This document shows positions 40,679-51,372 of a DNA stretch of 64,000 bases, piece by piece (position 1 is the first letter of the stretch; the number at the start of each line of letters is the position of its first letter). The stretch covers positions 248,001 to 312,000 of the forward strand of contig CP150551.1 in NCBI GenBank assembly GCA_049487715.1, in the 5' to 3' direction. The position numbers and the translations under genes are program-made. The notes under the pieces were generated by a model, which was not told the DNA's origin, did not search any database, and worked only from the letters and a program-made list of their open reading frames with translations. The DNA is from Pycnococcus provasolii (lineage: Eukaryota; Chlorophyta; Pseudoscourfieldiophyceae; Pseudoscourfieldiales).

Positions 40679-41764
40679 ATGTCCCCTCCTGCAGGTGAAC
40701 TTCCCGGCGGTCTGGGCATGTCGCTCGACGCTTTGATTAAGAACCACAAAGCGACGAGTCCGAGTCCCAAGGTTAGTGCGAAGGCGAAGACTGGGGGTGG
40801 TTCTGCTGAACCTGCTACTTTTGCTAATAAGAAGAAGGCGAGGAAGACGGATCAGCCTCAGCAGCTCTCAGCTCGTAAACCCTCTGGCAATGCTGGGAAG
40901 GCTTCTTCCCAGAAGAAGCAAACGCCCGTTTTGAAGAAGGGTGGTGCTTCTTCGTCGAAAAAGGACCAAATTCACACGCAGAAGCAGTCGGCGGGGAAAG
41001 GAGCGTCGAAATCGTCGGGCAAATTCGACCACCACCTTGCGCCGAAAGATGCCGGCGTGGGAAAAGGGCGCAAAGGGCAAGTGGACGTGAAAGTGAACGT
41101 GCAGGTGGGGCAGAAAGGGAAAGCGGGTGCTGGAAACAACACGACGGCGGCGGCGGCGGTGGGGAAGCAGCAAACACCGGGGTCGACCGTGCAAGTTAGC
41201 AACCTCGACCCCGTCGCCGTCTCGAACCAGGACGTGCTCGAACTGTTCGAGCAGATCGGACCGCTCAAGAAGAGTGGACTGATCCTAGACAACCTCGGCA
41301 GAAGCCGCGGTATGGCAGAGGTGTCCTTCAAGCGACCGGAGGATGCAGAGAAGGCGGTTCGAAGCTACAATGGCGTAAGGCTTGATGGACGACCGATGAA
41401 CGTCGTTCTCAGCCGAACGACGACACTTAGCAGCGGAATTCAAGTGCAGCCCGTGGGCGGCGGGGCACCACCACAGCGCGCTCCACCTACCGGCGGACGC
41501 GGGTTCGGCGCGCCGCGTGTTGCCGTGACGGTCCAGACAGTTGGCGGGCGAGGAAGTGGAGGATTCGGCGGCGGTCGTGGTGGTGGTGGACGTGGCGCCG
41601 GCGGACGTGGCGGAAGCGGACGTGGCGCCGGCGGACGTGGTGGCGGTGGACGTGGCGGAAGCGGCGGACGTGGCGGAAGCGGCGGACGTGGCGAAAGCGG
41701 CGGCAACGGAAAATCTGCTGCAGATTTAGATCGCGGGCTGACGGCATTTATGAAAAGTGACTAG
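40679..41764 (+). CDS. ALYREF: ALY/REF mRNA export adaptor
   Basis: 361 residues from ATG 40679. The N-terminus carries the UAP56-binding motif MSLDALIKNHK, then a long Lys/Gly/Ser-rich basic segment. One RRM follows (about residues 165-245): VQVSNLDPVAVSNQDVLELF as RNP2 region and GRSRGMAEVSFKRPEDAEKA as RNP1 region (GMAEVSF). The C-terminal ~70 residues are an RGG-type run encoded by a GGACGTGGC minisatellite, ending in SAADLDRGLTAFMKSD, the second conserved UAP56-binding motif. Both end motifs together identify ALY/REF, which loads mRNA onto NXF1 for nuclear export. The basic linker is longer than in animals. Convergent with the CAP gene. Confidence 0.92.
   Translation: MSPPAGELPGGLGMSLDALIKNHKATSPSPKVSAKAKTGGGSAEPATFANKKKARKTDQPQQLSARKPSGNAGKASSQKKQTPVLKKGGASSSKKDQIHTQKQSAGKGASKSSGKFDHHLAPKDAGVGKGRKGQVDVKVNVQVGQKGKAGAGNNTTAAAAVGKQQTPGSTVQVSNLDPVAVSNQDVLELFEQIGPLKKSGLILDNLGRSRGMAEVSFKRPEDAEKAVRSYNGVRLDGRPMNVVLSRTTTLSSGIQVQPVGGGAPPQRAPPTGGRGFGAPRVAVTVQTVGGRGSGGFGGGRGGGGRGAGGRGGSGRGAGGRGGGGRGGSGGRGGSGGRGESGGNGKSAADLDRGLTAFMKSD
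41566..41700 (+). repeat. GGACGTGGCGGAAGCGGC minisatellite encoding an RGG box
   Basis: Nine- and eighteen-base units in frame inside the ALY/REF gene produce a Gly/Arg-rich tract. Confidence 0.8.
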
Positions 41765-41928
41765 TCTAAAATGCCTTCTATCGTGTTATCAATATTGCAT
41801 TTTCATCAAACGTGTGGTGATTACTGATTACTCGTGACTAAAACAAAGGCAACATTCACATCATCATGCCCAGATTGCGCAACAAAAAGCATGTGATTTT
41901 TCGCGCGTGCGATTGATTTTGTGTTTTA

Positions 41929-44326
41929 TCACATGCACATGCTCGGCGATCGACTCACACCGAGCACATTTTCGTTAAACTTGGATTGGTAGTTGCCAGG
42001 CGGGCCATATTGGCACACCACGTAAACGCTCTGCATGGTGTTCGCGATGGTTCCCGCAGGACAGAGTGCCACGCCGCATCCCACCTTGGTGGTGCTCGCC
42101 CACACGACCTGCGTGAAATGTCCCGTTGCCATCGAAAAGCCGGGACTGGTGAAGTCGTACAGGGGAAGCTCCTTGTCGTACCAGCCTTGCATTGCTCGTG
42201 TCGCAGGGTTGTCACTCAGCAGATTCGACTCAGACGTGCTTGCGAACATAGACAGATTTTCGCCGACACCGTCCATGCCACTGTGTTTCCATTCGCATTT
42301 GTTCGCGTACACTTGCGATTGAGAGGCAAGGTTGGCGTCCCAATCGAGCTTCTGCGAACCGTGCAGACATCGCTTGTCGTTGTGGGACTTGACAAAGTCC
42401 TGAGGATTAAACAGCAGTCCAGTTCCTACTTCTCCTGGCACCTTTGCAAACTTCTGCATTGGGCCTGTGCTACTGGACGTGAACGGCTTGATGACGGTGG
42501 TTTCCGTTGACGAAGGCTGAGTGATCAGAACCGAGCCGTCGGCACGTGGAGGAGTCTCTGCGTTGTTCATTTTCTGCTTCTCCTCCTCCATTTTCTGTTC
42601 CTCACGAATGCGTGCTTCTTGCCTGCTCTTGATCTCAACGAGTTTATTCTTAATCTCGCTCCTTTTCTCGTCACAAGACACGCCGTTATTCCGAGCTTGC
42701 TCGAGGCTCATCGCGTACATCGCCAATTCCCTCCTCGACTGACGATCGTGAAGTAGGTAGACTAGCTGGATTTGGTCAGCCTCAGTCTGGCGAGTAATCA
42801 CCTGGCGAAGCAGCACACTCGTGGGCACACCACAAACATCTTCATCGGCGGATGCGACTTGTGCTTCCTCAGATTCACGGGCAGCGAGCAGATTTTCACA
42901 AGGGTAGCGATCACCGCTCAACATGTGAAGCATGGGGATGATCTCGTCAGCTTCGTCAGCTTCCGGCATACCCTGAGGTGCCGGCTGCGTTTTTTCTGCA
43001 CAAATTGCCATCGCTTGTCGGATTTGAGATGCGACTTGACTATCCATTGAGTCGAACTTGTGAAGTTCACAGCGAAGTTCCCAGAGACGAACATTCTCCA
43101 AGCCAGAGATTTTGCTGATCTCGTTTCCCATGCAACGCCGTATCCTGTTGCGATAGGCGCGTTGATCGGAAGATGGTCGAGGCAAAACCGACGAACGATC
43201 CAGGCGATTTTTCTGCGCACTGTTTGGATTCCAATTCTTCACACGCTCTTTGGCCTTTTCGAGTGCGCCGAGTACCCTCGCGAAACGCGAGTCCAATTGG
43301 GCATTTTGCTCATCCGTCAACTCCGCAGTTTGCGCTCGCGCATCCGTGACTGACGTCTTGTATTCTTCGAGCTTTTGCTGAACGAGGTTTGTTGCCGACG
43401 TGATCTCCTCATCGAATAGGACCCGCGTGATCTGCTGTGCCTCGCCACGTGCGCAATCTTCAATGTCTTCCTGGAGTGCATTGAGAGATGAAGAGATGGC
43501 GTTGTTATTTCCAAGAGCATTCGAATATTTCGTGAGAAACTGAGCAAAGATCTCATTCTCTAGCGCGTACTCCTCGGTGCGTGGCATCATTCCTGGCGCA
43601 GTCGAGTAAGTGGCATCCTCCGCTATAATGTCGTCAAGTTGATCAATGGCATTTGTTGAACGCATGCAGTCGGTGACGATCTTCGAGATGTTGGAGAGAT
43701 CTCGCCCGCCAACGACGAGATTTGCAGCTACACCAGCAGTTCCTGGAATGGTACGTGCGATATCGACCATCGCCCACAGGAATGCTTCTGATGCCACACG
43801 CTCAAGGCTCGCGTCGCTCAACGCATCATTCGCCTTGAGCTGGCGCTCGCAGTTCTTCAGAGTCATGGCAAGTGTCACGTGAGGGGGGATCTCAAGTGTC
43901 ATGGCGTTCGATGTTGTGCTGGCATCCTCTTTTTCTTCACCAACTTCATTTCGGAGGCTAGCAAAGATGTGCGGCGTGATTGCTTTCAGGTGTGCGATGG
44001 TAGCTGCGTTTGGGTCGTAGAGTTTGTCCTGATCGTTCGGAAGCTGGGCGTTGTTCTGTTGGAGGTAGTTCCGGCGAGCGTCAATATCCTGTTTGACTGT
44101 TGTCGCAAAGAAACCATCAGGCTTTGCAAGCGTTGCGATGAGCGTTGGACACACACTCCTAGCCTCCGTCTGATCTGTGACAGTCTCGTTCAGTGGTTGC
44201 ACCTCCATCGACTGTTTCGCAAAGTCAGTCACACTTGAACGCAGGCTGCTGAAGAAGTTGTTGTTGTTGTTGTTGTTGCTTGACTCCACTGTCACCACGG
44301 AGTTCGAGCCGCCGCCGCCGCCGCCG

Positions 44327-44370
<44 letters not shown>

Positions 44371-44577
44371 CCAGTTACGACGAAAGCGACTAAACAGACC
44401 CGTGCCTGACGAGGTGGTCGTGGTTGTTTGCGACGGCACATTGACTGTATTTTGCGTCGATGATGTACTTGGATCGTAGTAGGTGACAGACTGCGCACAA
44501 GACGGAGAAGCCACAAGTAGCATCAACGACAAAGTAGTCACCAGAGATGACATCACCAACATCAACATCGCCGCCAT
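41929..44577 (-). CDS. Secreted multi-region protein with C-terminal CAP/SCP (PR-1) domain
   Basis: 882 residues from ATG 44577. A signal peptide is present (MLMLVMSSLVTTLSLMLLVA then SPSCAQ). Next comes an Asn run encoded by a GTT-type triplet repeat (about 44318-44370). Residues ~120-650 are helical, Gln/Glu-rich with scattered Cys pairs and no domain I recognise. The last ~150 residues are a CAP domain: HNDKRCLHG, LDWDANLASQSQVYANKC, the HSG..GVGENL signature, GHFTQVVWASTTKVGCGVALCP and VVCQYGPPGN. CAP proteins bind sterols/lipids or act as proteases or defence proteins outside the cell. Lower GC at third positions than genes to the left. Start of the surface-related island. Confidence 0.8.
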
Positions 44578-45154
44578 CCGGTGATGTTCCACAAGAAGAG
44601 CCTTAACTTTTTAGACGTTGACGTTGACGTTGACGTTGACGTTGACAATGACAATGACAATGAAGTAAAAACAAGAAGAGGCTTACTGAAGAAGAGGCTG
44701 AGACACGCATGGAGAAGGCGAGAAGCATCAACAAACCCATCAAACACACTCCCAAACATCCCGCATATCGCCGTACGCCAAATGTGTGCGCGCATGCCGT
44801 GGACAAATTGCCACCAGATTGAAACGGTCATCTTTGACAGCTGGGAGAGATCTGGGGGGATCTCCAGGGGAAGAAAACCGGAATTTCCTGGCGCTTAGGG
44901 GATCCCTCGCAGAACCAAACATTTCAACCAAGAATTTCTGGTCGGAGTGGCATCGGGGAGGAAAAAATCAAAAATTGGATCCCGGTCCGGTCAACATACA
45001 TTCAATGGCGGGATGCGGCGCACACGCACGTTCCCGGCGTTTCCTTCTTGTGGGGAACTCCCGGTCTTCCCGGAGGTGCCTTTTTCTCGACCCGTCGCGC
45101 CGCGTCTTGACCTTCAAGGCCATGCGCCACGCTCTCTCCCACCTCCCTTGATGG
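44578..45154. repeat. Intergenic region with hexamer repeat and second copy of the 39.6-kb element
   Basis: A GACGTT/GACAAT hexamer repeat lies at about 44612-44662. From 44939 to about 45118 there is a roughly 90% copy of the element at 39606-39790, with small indels. It continues into pieces matching, inverted, the 40410-40525 block. This mosaic abuts and appears to have replaced the 5' end of the FkbM gene. Confidence 0.7.
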
Positions 45155-46784
45155 GTGCGACCACCATGCCGAAAGGCAATTGAGGTACGCCCGGACAGGA
45201 ACGCACATACTGTTGTCCACGGTTGGTATATGCCCTGCCACATCAAAACAGCTCTCGCGGAAAAGGAGGGAAGCGTCTTCATCGACATTGGCGCGAACAT
45301 CGGATACTTCGGGCTGTACATGGCGACCCTGGGATACAACGTGATCGCCGTAGAGGCGAGCCAGGAGAATGTCAACTTGATCCGATACTCGCTTTGCATG
45401 AACCCTGAGCTGAAGAGCAAAATCAAGCTGCACCACGTCGCCCTGGCTGATAAGCGTATGCGGTGCACAATGGCAAGCCCGGAGGGCAACAGTGGCAACA
45501 TGAATATGGACTGCAAGGAGGAGGAGAGTCGTGCGCTCGACTTCAGCGGCTGGGTGCACTGGTCAGGACGGAGGCAGCGCGAGGAGGTTGTGATGACGGT
45601 ACCTCTTGACGAGGTTGTGGGCAAAGACGAGCGTGTGGACGTTCTGAAGATCGATACGGAGGGCTTCGAGTACCACGCGCTGGTAGGTGGGCAGAAGCAT
45701 GTGCTGTCAAAAGTGCGGTACATGCAATCTGAGTTTTCTCCGTTCATGCTTCGAAAAGCAGCACTCGGATCCTGTGGAGTACTTTGGAGCTGCTTCGAAA
45801 GCACGGCTTGCAGGTGCACTACCAGGGCGATATCGTGCGTGACTTTGGAAAGCTCGTTGGCAGCATAGCACGAGACTCCATTGTGGACATCACCGCATCA
45901 CGTCGAGCTAGTACTTCGCTGAAAGTTGCTCCACCGAAGCTGGAGCTTAAGCTTTTGTATGAAAATCATGTTATCGCAGGAGCAAATGTGAAGGTTGGTG
46001 TGAGAGAGGCTGGACATACGAATTTGATTCGCGGTCATATCGAGCGTGAGGAAAACGTGTACCAACTAACCGCGCACGCTATCGAGGAAGGCTGGAGCAA
46101 GCTGGTGGTGGATGCTGGATCAAATCATGGTGCTGTTGCGGCATTTGCCGCTTTACAGGGTGCAATGGTGGAAGCGGTGGAGATGCAAGAGGAACTTTCG
46201 AGAGTTGTATCGGAAAATGCGCGTGCAAACGGTGTGAACGTAAAGGTGATCAATGCGGCGATTTCGTCCTCGGTTGGCACCGTCTCATACTCTGGCCACC
46301 AGATTGCCGAGGGTGCGATAGCGCAGCTGGCTCCTCCAGTCAAGACGCACCGACTGTTGCGTCGATCACTTTAGATGATCTCATCGGCTCGCGGCACGTG
46401 GCGATGCTGAAGATTGACGTCGAGGGCGCTGACCTGCTTGCCTTGTCGAGCGCGGACGCGTCGTTCGCGGCACATCGGGTGGACCATAGCGTCGTGGAGT
46501 TTGGTCCGCCGTCGCGCTGGACGGCAGTTACGGGACAATCCGCCGCAGATGGCGTAAGTGTGATGACAAAGATCCGTAATCACGGCTACCACGTGCGTGT
46601 CATACGCAGCTTTGCATGGGATGCGGCGCGTGGTATGATCAGCGATAACACGATAAGAGAGGCGACGCGATTTAACGTGCAGTATCTGGAATTGGTCAAC
46701 GAGGCGGATGACGAGCAGCTCGTGCGTGCGATGTCGACTTGCAACTGCGAGTCGTACTTGTGGTTCGCACGACGGAACCAGTAA
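45155..46784 (+). pseudogene. Double FkbM methyltransferase gene, 5'-truncated and twice frame-shifted
   Basis: Three frames in sequence encode one protein. Frame A (to ~45775): FIDIGANIGYFGLYMATLG and AVEASQENV (SAM motifs), VDVLKIDTEGFEYHALVGG. Frame B (~45784-46350): LVVDAGSNHGAVAAFAALQG and VEMQEELSRVVSENAR, the start of a second FkbM domain. Frame C (~46350-46784): ITLDDLIG...VAMLKIDVEGADLLAL, completing it. So two tandem FkbM domains were fused. The first in-frame ATG (YMPCH) lies inside the domain, and the upstream DNA is repeat element, so the N-terminus and any signal are missing. The shifts need a net +2 each and no GT-AG segment explains them well. FkbM enzymes O-methylate sugars. 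Two errors plus truncation argue for a decayed gene. Confidence 0.75.
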
Positions 46785-47050
46785 TCCCTGGCTATTACAC
46801 ACATAGCAGGCGGGAATGGGGGGTGGTAAGGCCATTGGACGTAAAACCCGAACGGTGACATCACGTTGTTAGTTTTCCCTCCCGCAGAAGATTTCGATTT
46901 CCGATTTGTTCCCCCCGAACCCAACCCCGGTCGAAGTTTTCAAATAACGCCGCATTCGTGCGTTACACGTTACACATCGTCGCATAACCCACGAATATAC
47001 GAAACGCGCGCACACAACTGCTACTAGTGCTCTTCACGCGTATACACGTC

Positions 47051-48799
47051 ATGCGACCGAAAGCGAATCCTGGCACTGACGGTGGTGGTGGTGGTGGTCG
47101 TCGTCGCCCGCGTAGGACAGCCTGGTGTGCGTCGATCCTTCTCGTCGTCACCACGCTCGTCGCGCTGAACATTGTCGGCGTGATTCTGAGAAGTGCCCCG
47201 GAAAGGGAGACGACGGATCAAACGTATCGTCGTCAAATGATGGCGAGGTTCTACCGGGGTGATCCTGTTAGGGAGAGCGGAAATCAGCGAGAGACTGGAA
47301 ATGCTATTGGCGTGAGCGGTGCTAGCACAAAGGTCTCCTTCACACCTTGGGTGAAACGAAAGCTAGGATGTGAATTCATGGCGGAGAGTGGCAATGGACC
47401 GAACAATGCCAGGGCTTGGTGGCAACGCTTCTGGGAACCTTGTATAGCCTGCAAAGATGAGGAGCGCATCGGGCGTATCGGAGATGGCGGTAAGTGGATT
47501 TGTGATCCTCAGCTCGTGCTGAGCAAGCCATGCTCTGTGCTCTCGGTGGGGAGTTCCAACGAGTTCTCCTTCGAACGTGAGATGGTGGAACGTTTTAGAT
47601 GCACCATACACATCTACGATCATACATCTAATCCGCCAACGCCGGGTGTGGACATTCCAGCTCATTTAATGCATCTCGTGAAATTCCATCGTACCGCCTT
47701 TGACACCACAGTTGTGGACGAGCAAACAACGACGCTGTCAGTCATGGTGGATAATCTTATTCAGGCGGCAGGTACAGATCGGGTGGATATTTTCAAAATT
47801 GACTGCGAAGGCTGTGAGTTTTCCTCGTTTCAGTCTCCCGAGAATGTTCAGATCGTGCAGAAAAAGGTTGTGCAGATGCAGATGGAGATTCACTTTGGAC
47901 CCAATTCGTTGCAGCAAGTTTCCAACCTTTGGTTTGCCATGGTGAACAAGTTTGGAATGGTTCCATTTCACAAAGAGGCTAATATCGAGTTCCCCATGGG
48001 AGGTGATGGTCTGGCGCTGGAACTTGCATTTTTGAATCAAATGTATGTGAAGCATGAAGTTCGACAGGTAAAGGATGAAATCGGTGAGACTGTGAATGAC
48101 AGTGCTCCGATGTCTATTTCGGACGACGCAAATCGGGCGGCATTTACGCATATATACGACAAAGGTATGTGGGGCAGTGGCGGTGGCGGCAGCGGAGCCG
48201 GATCTACGGTGGAATACACAACACTTCTACGAGAAAGGCTCAAAACGTTCATACGAGACTACAACATTAAGTCAATGATCGATGTCCCATGCGGTGCTAT
48301 TGTATGGACGAGCGTCCTACTCAATGAGCTGCCAAGTGACTTTCGCTATCACGGCGGCGACGTTGTGTCGCGAATCGTGGAAGCCAACAAAAAGACGTGG
48401 GCACACGATCCCCAAAAGACGTTCAGCGTATGGGATATCTCACGCACCCCCATTTCGCCCGGGTTCGACTTTATCTTCTGTCGCGATGCACTCCAGCACT
48501 TGCCGTACGCCACAATATTCGATGCACTTCACATGTTCTCTCGATCCGATGCAAAGTACCTGCTGGTCGGGTCTTATCCGAACGGAAGAAAGAACGTGGA
48601 TATCGAGAAGCCCGGCGGAATGTTCGACATCGATTTGAGGAAGGCACCGTTCCTTCTTGAACCGGAACAGAAATGGGAAGAGGCACCTGGGCTAGCGCGC
48701 CATGAGCCTGGTCACGATAAATATCTTTACCTTTACAGAATTTCTAAATTGCGCGCGGTAGATTTTCTTGGACGCAAAAATAAGATTATAACCGGATAG
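47051..48799 (+). CDS. Membrane-anchored dual methyltransferase, array copy 1
   Basis: 582 residues from ATG 47051. A short basic Gly/Arg-rich cytosolic end precedes one membrane helix (WCASILLVVTTLVALNIVGV, about 23-45): a type II Golgi-like anchor. Domain 1 (about 110-340) resembles METTL24/Methyltransf_22: RIGDGGKWICD, VLSVGSSNEFSFE, IHIYDHT, VDIFKIDCEGCEF, QMEIHFGP. Domain 2 (about 355-565) is a class I SAM methyltransferase: GSTVEYTTLLRERL, SMIDVPCGAIVW, YHGGDVVSRIVEANK, DFIFCRDALQHLPYATIFDA, LLVGSYPNGRKNVDI and KAPFLLEPEQKW. Both probably methylate glycans. It follows the broken double FkbM gene directly. Confidence 0.85.
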   Translation: MRPKANPGTDGGGGGGRRRPRRTAWCASILLVVTTLVALNIVGVILRSAPERETTDQTYRRQMMARFYRGDPVRESGNQRETGNAIGVSGASTKVSFTPWVKRKLGCEFMAESGNGPNNARAWWQRFWEPCIACKDEERIGRIGDGGKWICDPQLVLSKPCSVLSVGSSNEFSFEREMVERFRCTIHIYDHTSNPPTPGVDIPAHLMHLVKFHRTAFDTTVVDEQTTTLSVMVDNLIQAAGTDRVDIFKIDCEGCEFSSFQSPENVQIVQKKVVQMQMEIHFGPNSLQQVSNLWFAMVNKFGMVPFHKEANIEFPMGGDGLALELAFLNQMYVKHEVRQVKDEIGETVNDSAPMSISDDANRAAFTHIYDKGMWGSGGGGSGAGSTVEYTTLLRERLKTFIRDYNIKSMIDVPCGAIVWTSVLLNELPSDFRYHGGDVVSRIVEANKKTWAHDPQKTFSVWDISRTPISPGFDFIFCRDALQHLPYATIFDALHMFSRSDAKYLLVGSYPNGRKNVDIEKPGGMFDIDLRKAPFLLEPEQKWEEAPGLARHEPGHDKYLYLYRISKLRAVDFLGRKNKIITG

Positions 48800-49017
48800 G
48801 CAGAGCGAGGGCCATGGAACGAGTGCAAAAGATTTTCTAACTGAACTCAATAATCTTGGATTCGACATTTACGAGGACGCAGTGATTGGCGACATTTTTG
48901 TACCAAGGGACGTCCGCAAGATTGAGCCGTATCAATACGGTATTCACAATCGACGAGTCTACGATCTGATTGCCGTGAGGAGGAAATAAAGGGCAATTGC
49001 ATGTAAGAGCCGAATGG
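48800..49017 (+). pseudogene. C-terminal gene fossil in the spacer of each unit
   Basis: After the stop of each dual methyltransferase, a different frame (about 48813-48989 here; also +2161, +4322, +6483) reads as clean protein: KDFLTELNNLGFDIYEDAVI (cut), VPRDVRKIEPYQYG and YDLIAVRRK, ending in TAA. It lacks a start and is closed upstream by a stop in frame. The 'L..LGF.IYED' and final 'ARR' pattern resembles an FkbM C-terminus such as the end of the upstream broken gene. It is probably the leftover 3' end of a methyltransferase caught in the unit. Confidence 0.6.
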
Positions 49018-49211
49018 GACATCACGTTGTTAGTTTTCCCTCCCGCAGAAGATTTCGATTTCCGATTTGTTCCCCCCGAACCCAACCCCGGTCGAAGTTT
49101 TCAAATAACGCCGCATTCGTGCGTTACACGTTACACATCGTCGCATAACCCACGAATATACGAAACGCGCGCACACAACTGCTACTAGTGCTCTTCACGC
49201 GTATACACGTC

Positions 49212-50960
49212 ATGCGACCGAAAGCGAATCCTGGCACTGACGGTGGTGGTGGTGGTGGTCGTCGTCGCCCGCGTAGGACAGCCTGGTGTGCGTCGATCCT
49301 TCTCGTCGTCACCACGCTCGTCGCGCTGAACATTGTCGGCGTGATTCTGAGAAGTGCCCCGGAAAGGGAGACGACGGATCAAACGTATCGTCGTCAAATG
49401 ATGGCGAGGTTCTACCGGGGTGATCCTGTTAGGGAGAGCGGAAATCAGCGAGAGACTGGAAATGCTATTGGCGTGAGCGGTGCTAGCACAAAGGTCTCCT
49501 TCACACCTTGGGTGAAACGAAAGCTAGGATGTGAATTCATGGCGGAGAGTGGCAATGGACCGAACAATGCCAGGGCTTGGTGGCAACGCTTCTGGGAACC
49601 TTGTATAGCCTGCAAAGATGAGGAGCGCATCGGGCGTATCGGAGATGGCGGTAAGTGGATTTGTGATCCTCAGCTCGTGCTGAGCAAGCCATGCTCTGTG
49701 CTCTCGGTGGGGAGTTCCAACGAGTTCTCCTTCGAACGTGAGATGGTGGAACGTTTTAGATGCACCATACACATCTACGATCATACATCTAATCCGCCAA
49801 CGCCGGGTGTGGACATTCCAGCTCATTTAATGCATCTCGTGAAATTCCATCGTACCGCCTTTGACACCACAGTTGTGGACGAGCAAACAACGACGCTGTC
49901 AGTCATGGTGGATAATCTTATTCAGGCGGCAGGTACAGATCGGGTGGATATTTTCAAAATTGACTGCGAAGGCTGTGAGTTTTCCTCGTTTCAGTCTCCC
50001 GAGAATGTTCAGATCGTGCAGAAAAAGGTTGTGCAGATGCAGATGGAGATTCACTTTGGACCCAATTCGTTGCAGCAAGTTTCCAACCTTTGGTTTGCCA
50101 TGGTGAACAAGTTTGGAATGGTTCCATTTCACAAAGAGGCTAATATCGAGTTCCCCATGGGAGGTGATGGTCTGGCGCTGGAACTTGCATTTTTGAATCA
50201 AATGTATGTGAAGCATGAAGTTCGACAGGTAAAGGATGAAATCGGTGAGACTGTGAATGACAGTGCTCCGATGTCTATTTCGGACGACGCAAATCGGGCG
50301 GCATTTACGCATATATACGACAAAGGTATGTGGGGCAGTGGCGGTGGCGGCAGCGGAGCCGGATCTACGGTGGAATACACAACACTTCTACGAGAAAGGC
50401 TCAAAACGTTCATACGAGACTACAACATTAAGTCAATGATCGATGTCCCATGCGGTGCTATTGTATGGACGAGCGTCCTACTCAATGAGCTGCCAAGTGA
50501 CTTTCGCTATCACGGCGGCGACGTTGTGTCGCGAATCGTGGAAGCCAACAAAAAGACGTGGGCACACGATCCCCAAAAGACGTTCAGCGTATGGGATATC
50601 TCACGCACCCCCATTTCGCCCGGGTTCGACTTTATCTTCTGTCGCGATGCACTCCAGCACTTGCCGTACGCCACAATATTCGATGCACTTCACATGTTCT
50701 CTCGATCCGATGCAAAGTACCTGCTGGTCGGGTCTTATCCGAACGGAAGAAAGAACGTGGATATCGAGAAGCCCGGCGGAATGTTCGACATCGATTTGAG
50801 GAAGGCACCGTTCCTTCTTGAACCGGAACAGAAATGGGAAGAGGCACCTGGGCTAGCGCGCCATGAGCCTGGTCACGATAAATATCTTTACCTTTACAGA
50901 ATTTCTAAATTGCGCGCGGTAGATTTTCTTGGACGCAAAAATAAGATTATAACCGGATAG
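49212..50960 (+). CDS. Membrane-anchored dual methyltransferase, array copy 2
   Basis: Protein identical to copy 1 (582 residues, ATG at 49212), offset by exactly 2,161 bp. The 5' flank of this copy is the tail of unit 1, so all internal copies carry the same upstream 160 bp and probably the same promoter. Nothing distinguishes it from copies 1, 3 and 4. Confidence 0.85.
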   Translation: MRPKANPGTDGGGGGGRRRPRRTAWCASILLVVTTLVALNIVGVILRSAPERETTDQTYRRQMMARFYRGDPVRESGNQRETGNAIGVSGASTKVSFTPWVKRKLGCEFMAESGNGPNNARAWWQRFWEPCIACKDEERIGRIGDGGKWICDPQLVLSKPCSVLSVGSSNEFSFEREMVERFRCTIHIYDHTSNPPTPGVDIPAHLMHLVKFHRTAFDTTVVDEQTTTLSVMVDNLIQAAGTDRVDIFKIDCEGCEFSSFQSPENVQIVQKKVVQMQMEIHFGPNSLQQVSNLWFAMVNKFGMVPFHKEANIEFPMGGDGLALELAFLNQMYVKHEVRQVKDEIGETVNDSAPMSISDDANRAAFTHIYDKGMWGSGGGGSGAGSTVEYTTLLRERLKTFIRDYNIKSMIDVPCGAIVWTSVLLNELPSDFRYHGGDVVSRIVEANKKTWAHDPQKTFSVWDISRTPISPGFDFIFCRDALQHLPYATIFDALHMFSRSDAKYLLVGSYPNGRKNVDIEKPGGMFDIDLRKAPFLLEPEQKWEEAPGLARHEPGHDKYLYLYRISKLRAVDFLGRKNKIITG

Positions 50961-51372
50961 GCAGAGCGAGGGCCATGGAACGAGTGCAAAAGATTTTCTA
51001 ACTGAACTCAATAATCTTGGATTCGACATTTACGAGGACGCAGTGATTGGCGACATTTTTGTACCAAGGGACGTCCGCAAGATTGAGCCGTATCAATACG
51101 GTATTCACAATCGACGAGTCTACGATCTGATTGCCGTGAGGAGGAAATAAAGGGCAATTGCATGTAAGAGCCGAATGGGACATCACGTTGTTAGTTTTCC
51201 CTCCCGCAGAAGATTTCGATTTCCGATTTGTTCCCCCCGAACCCAACCCCGGTCGAAGTTTTCAAATAACGCCGCATTCGTGCGTTACACGTTACACATC
51301 GTCGCATAACCCACGAATATACGAAACGCGCGCACACAACTGCTACTAGTGCTCTTCACGCGTATACACGTC

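Noticed and set aside
45774-45813. Short intron explaining the first FkbM frame break
   Set aside because: GT-AG segments there of the right phase would remove conserved residues (LELLRKHG) or be only 11 nt; a one- or two-base indel fits better.
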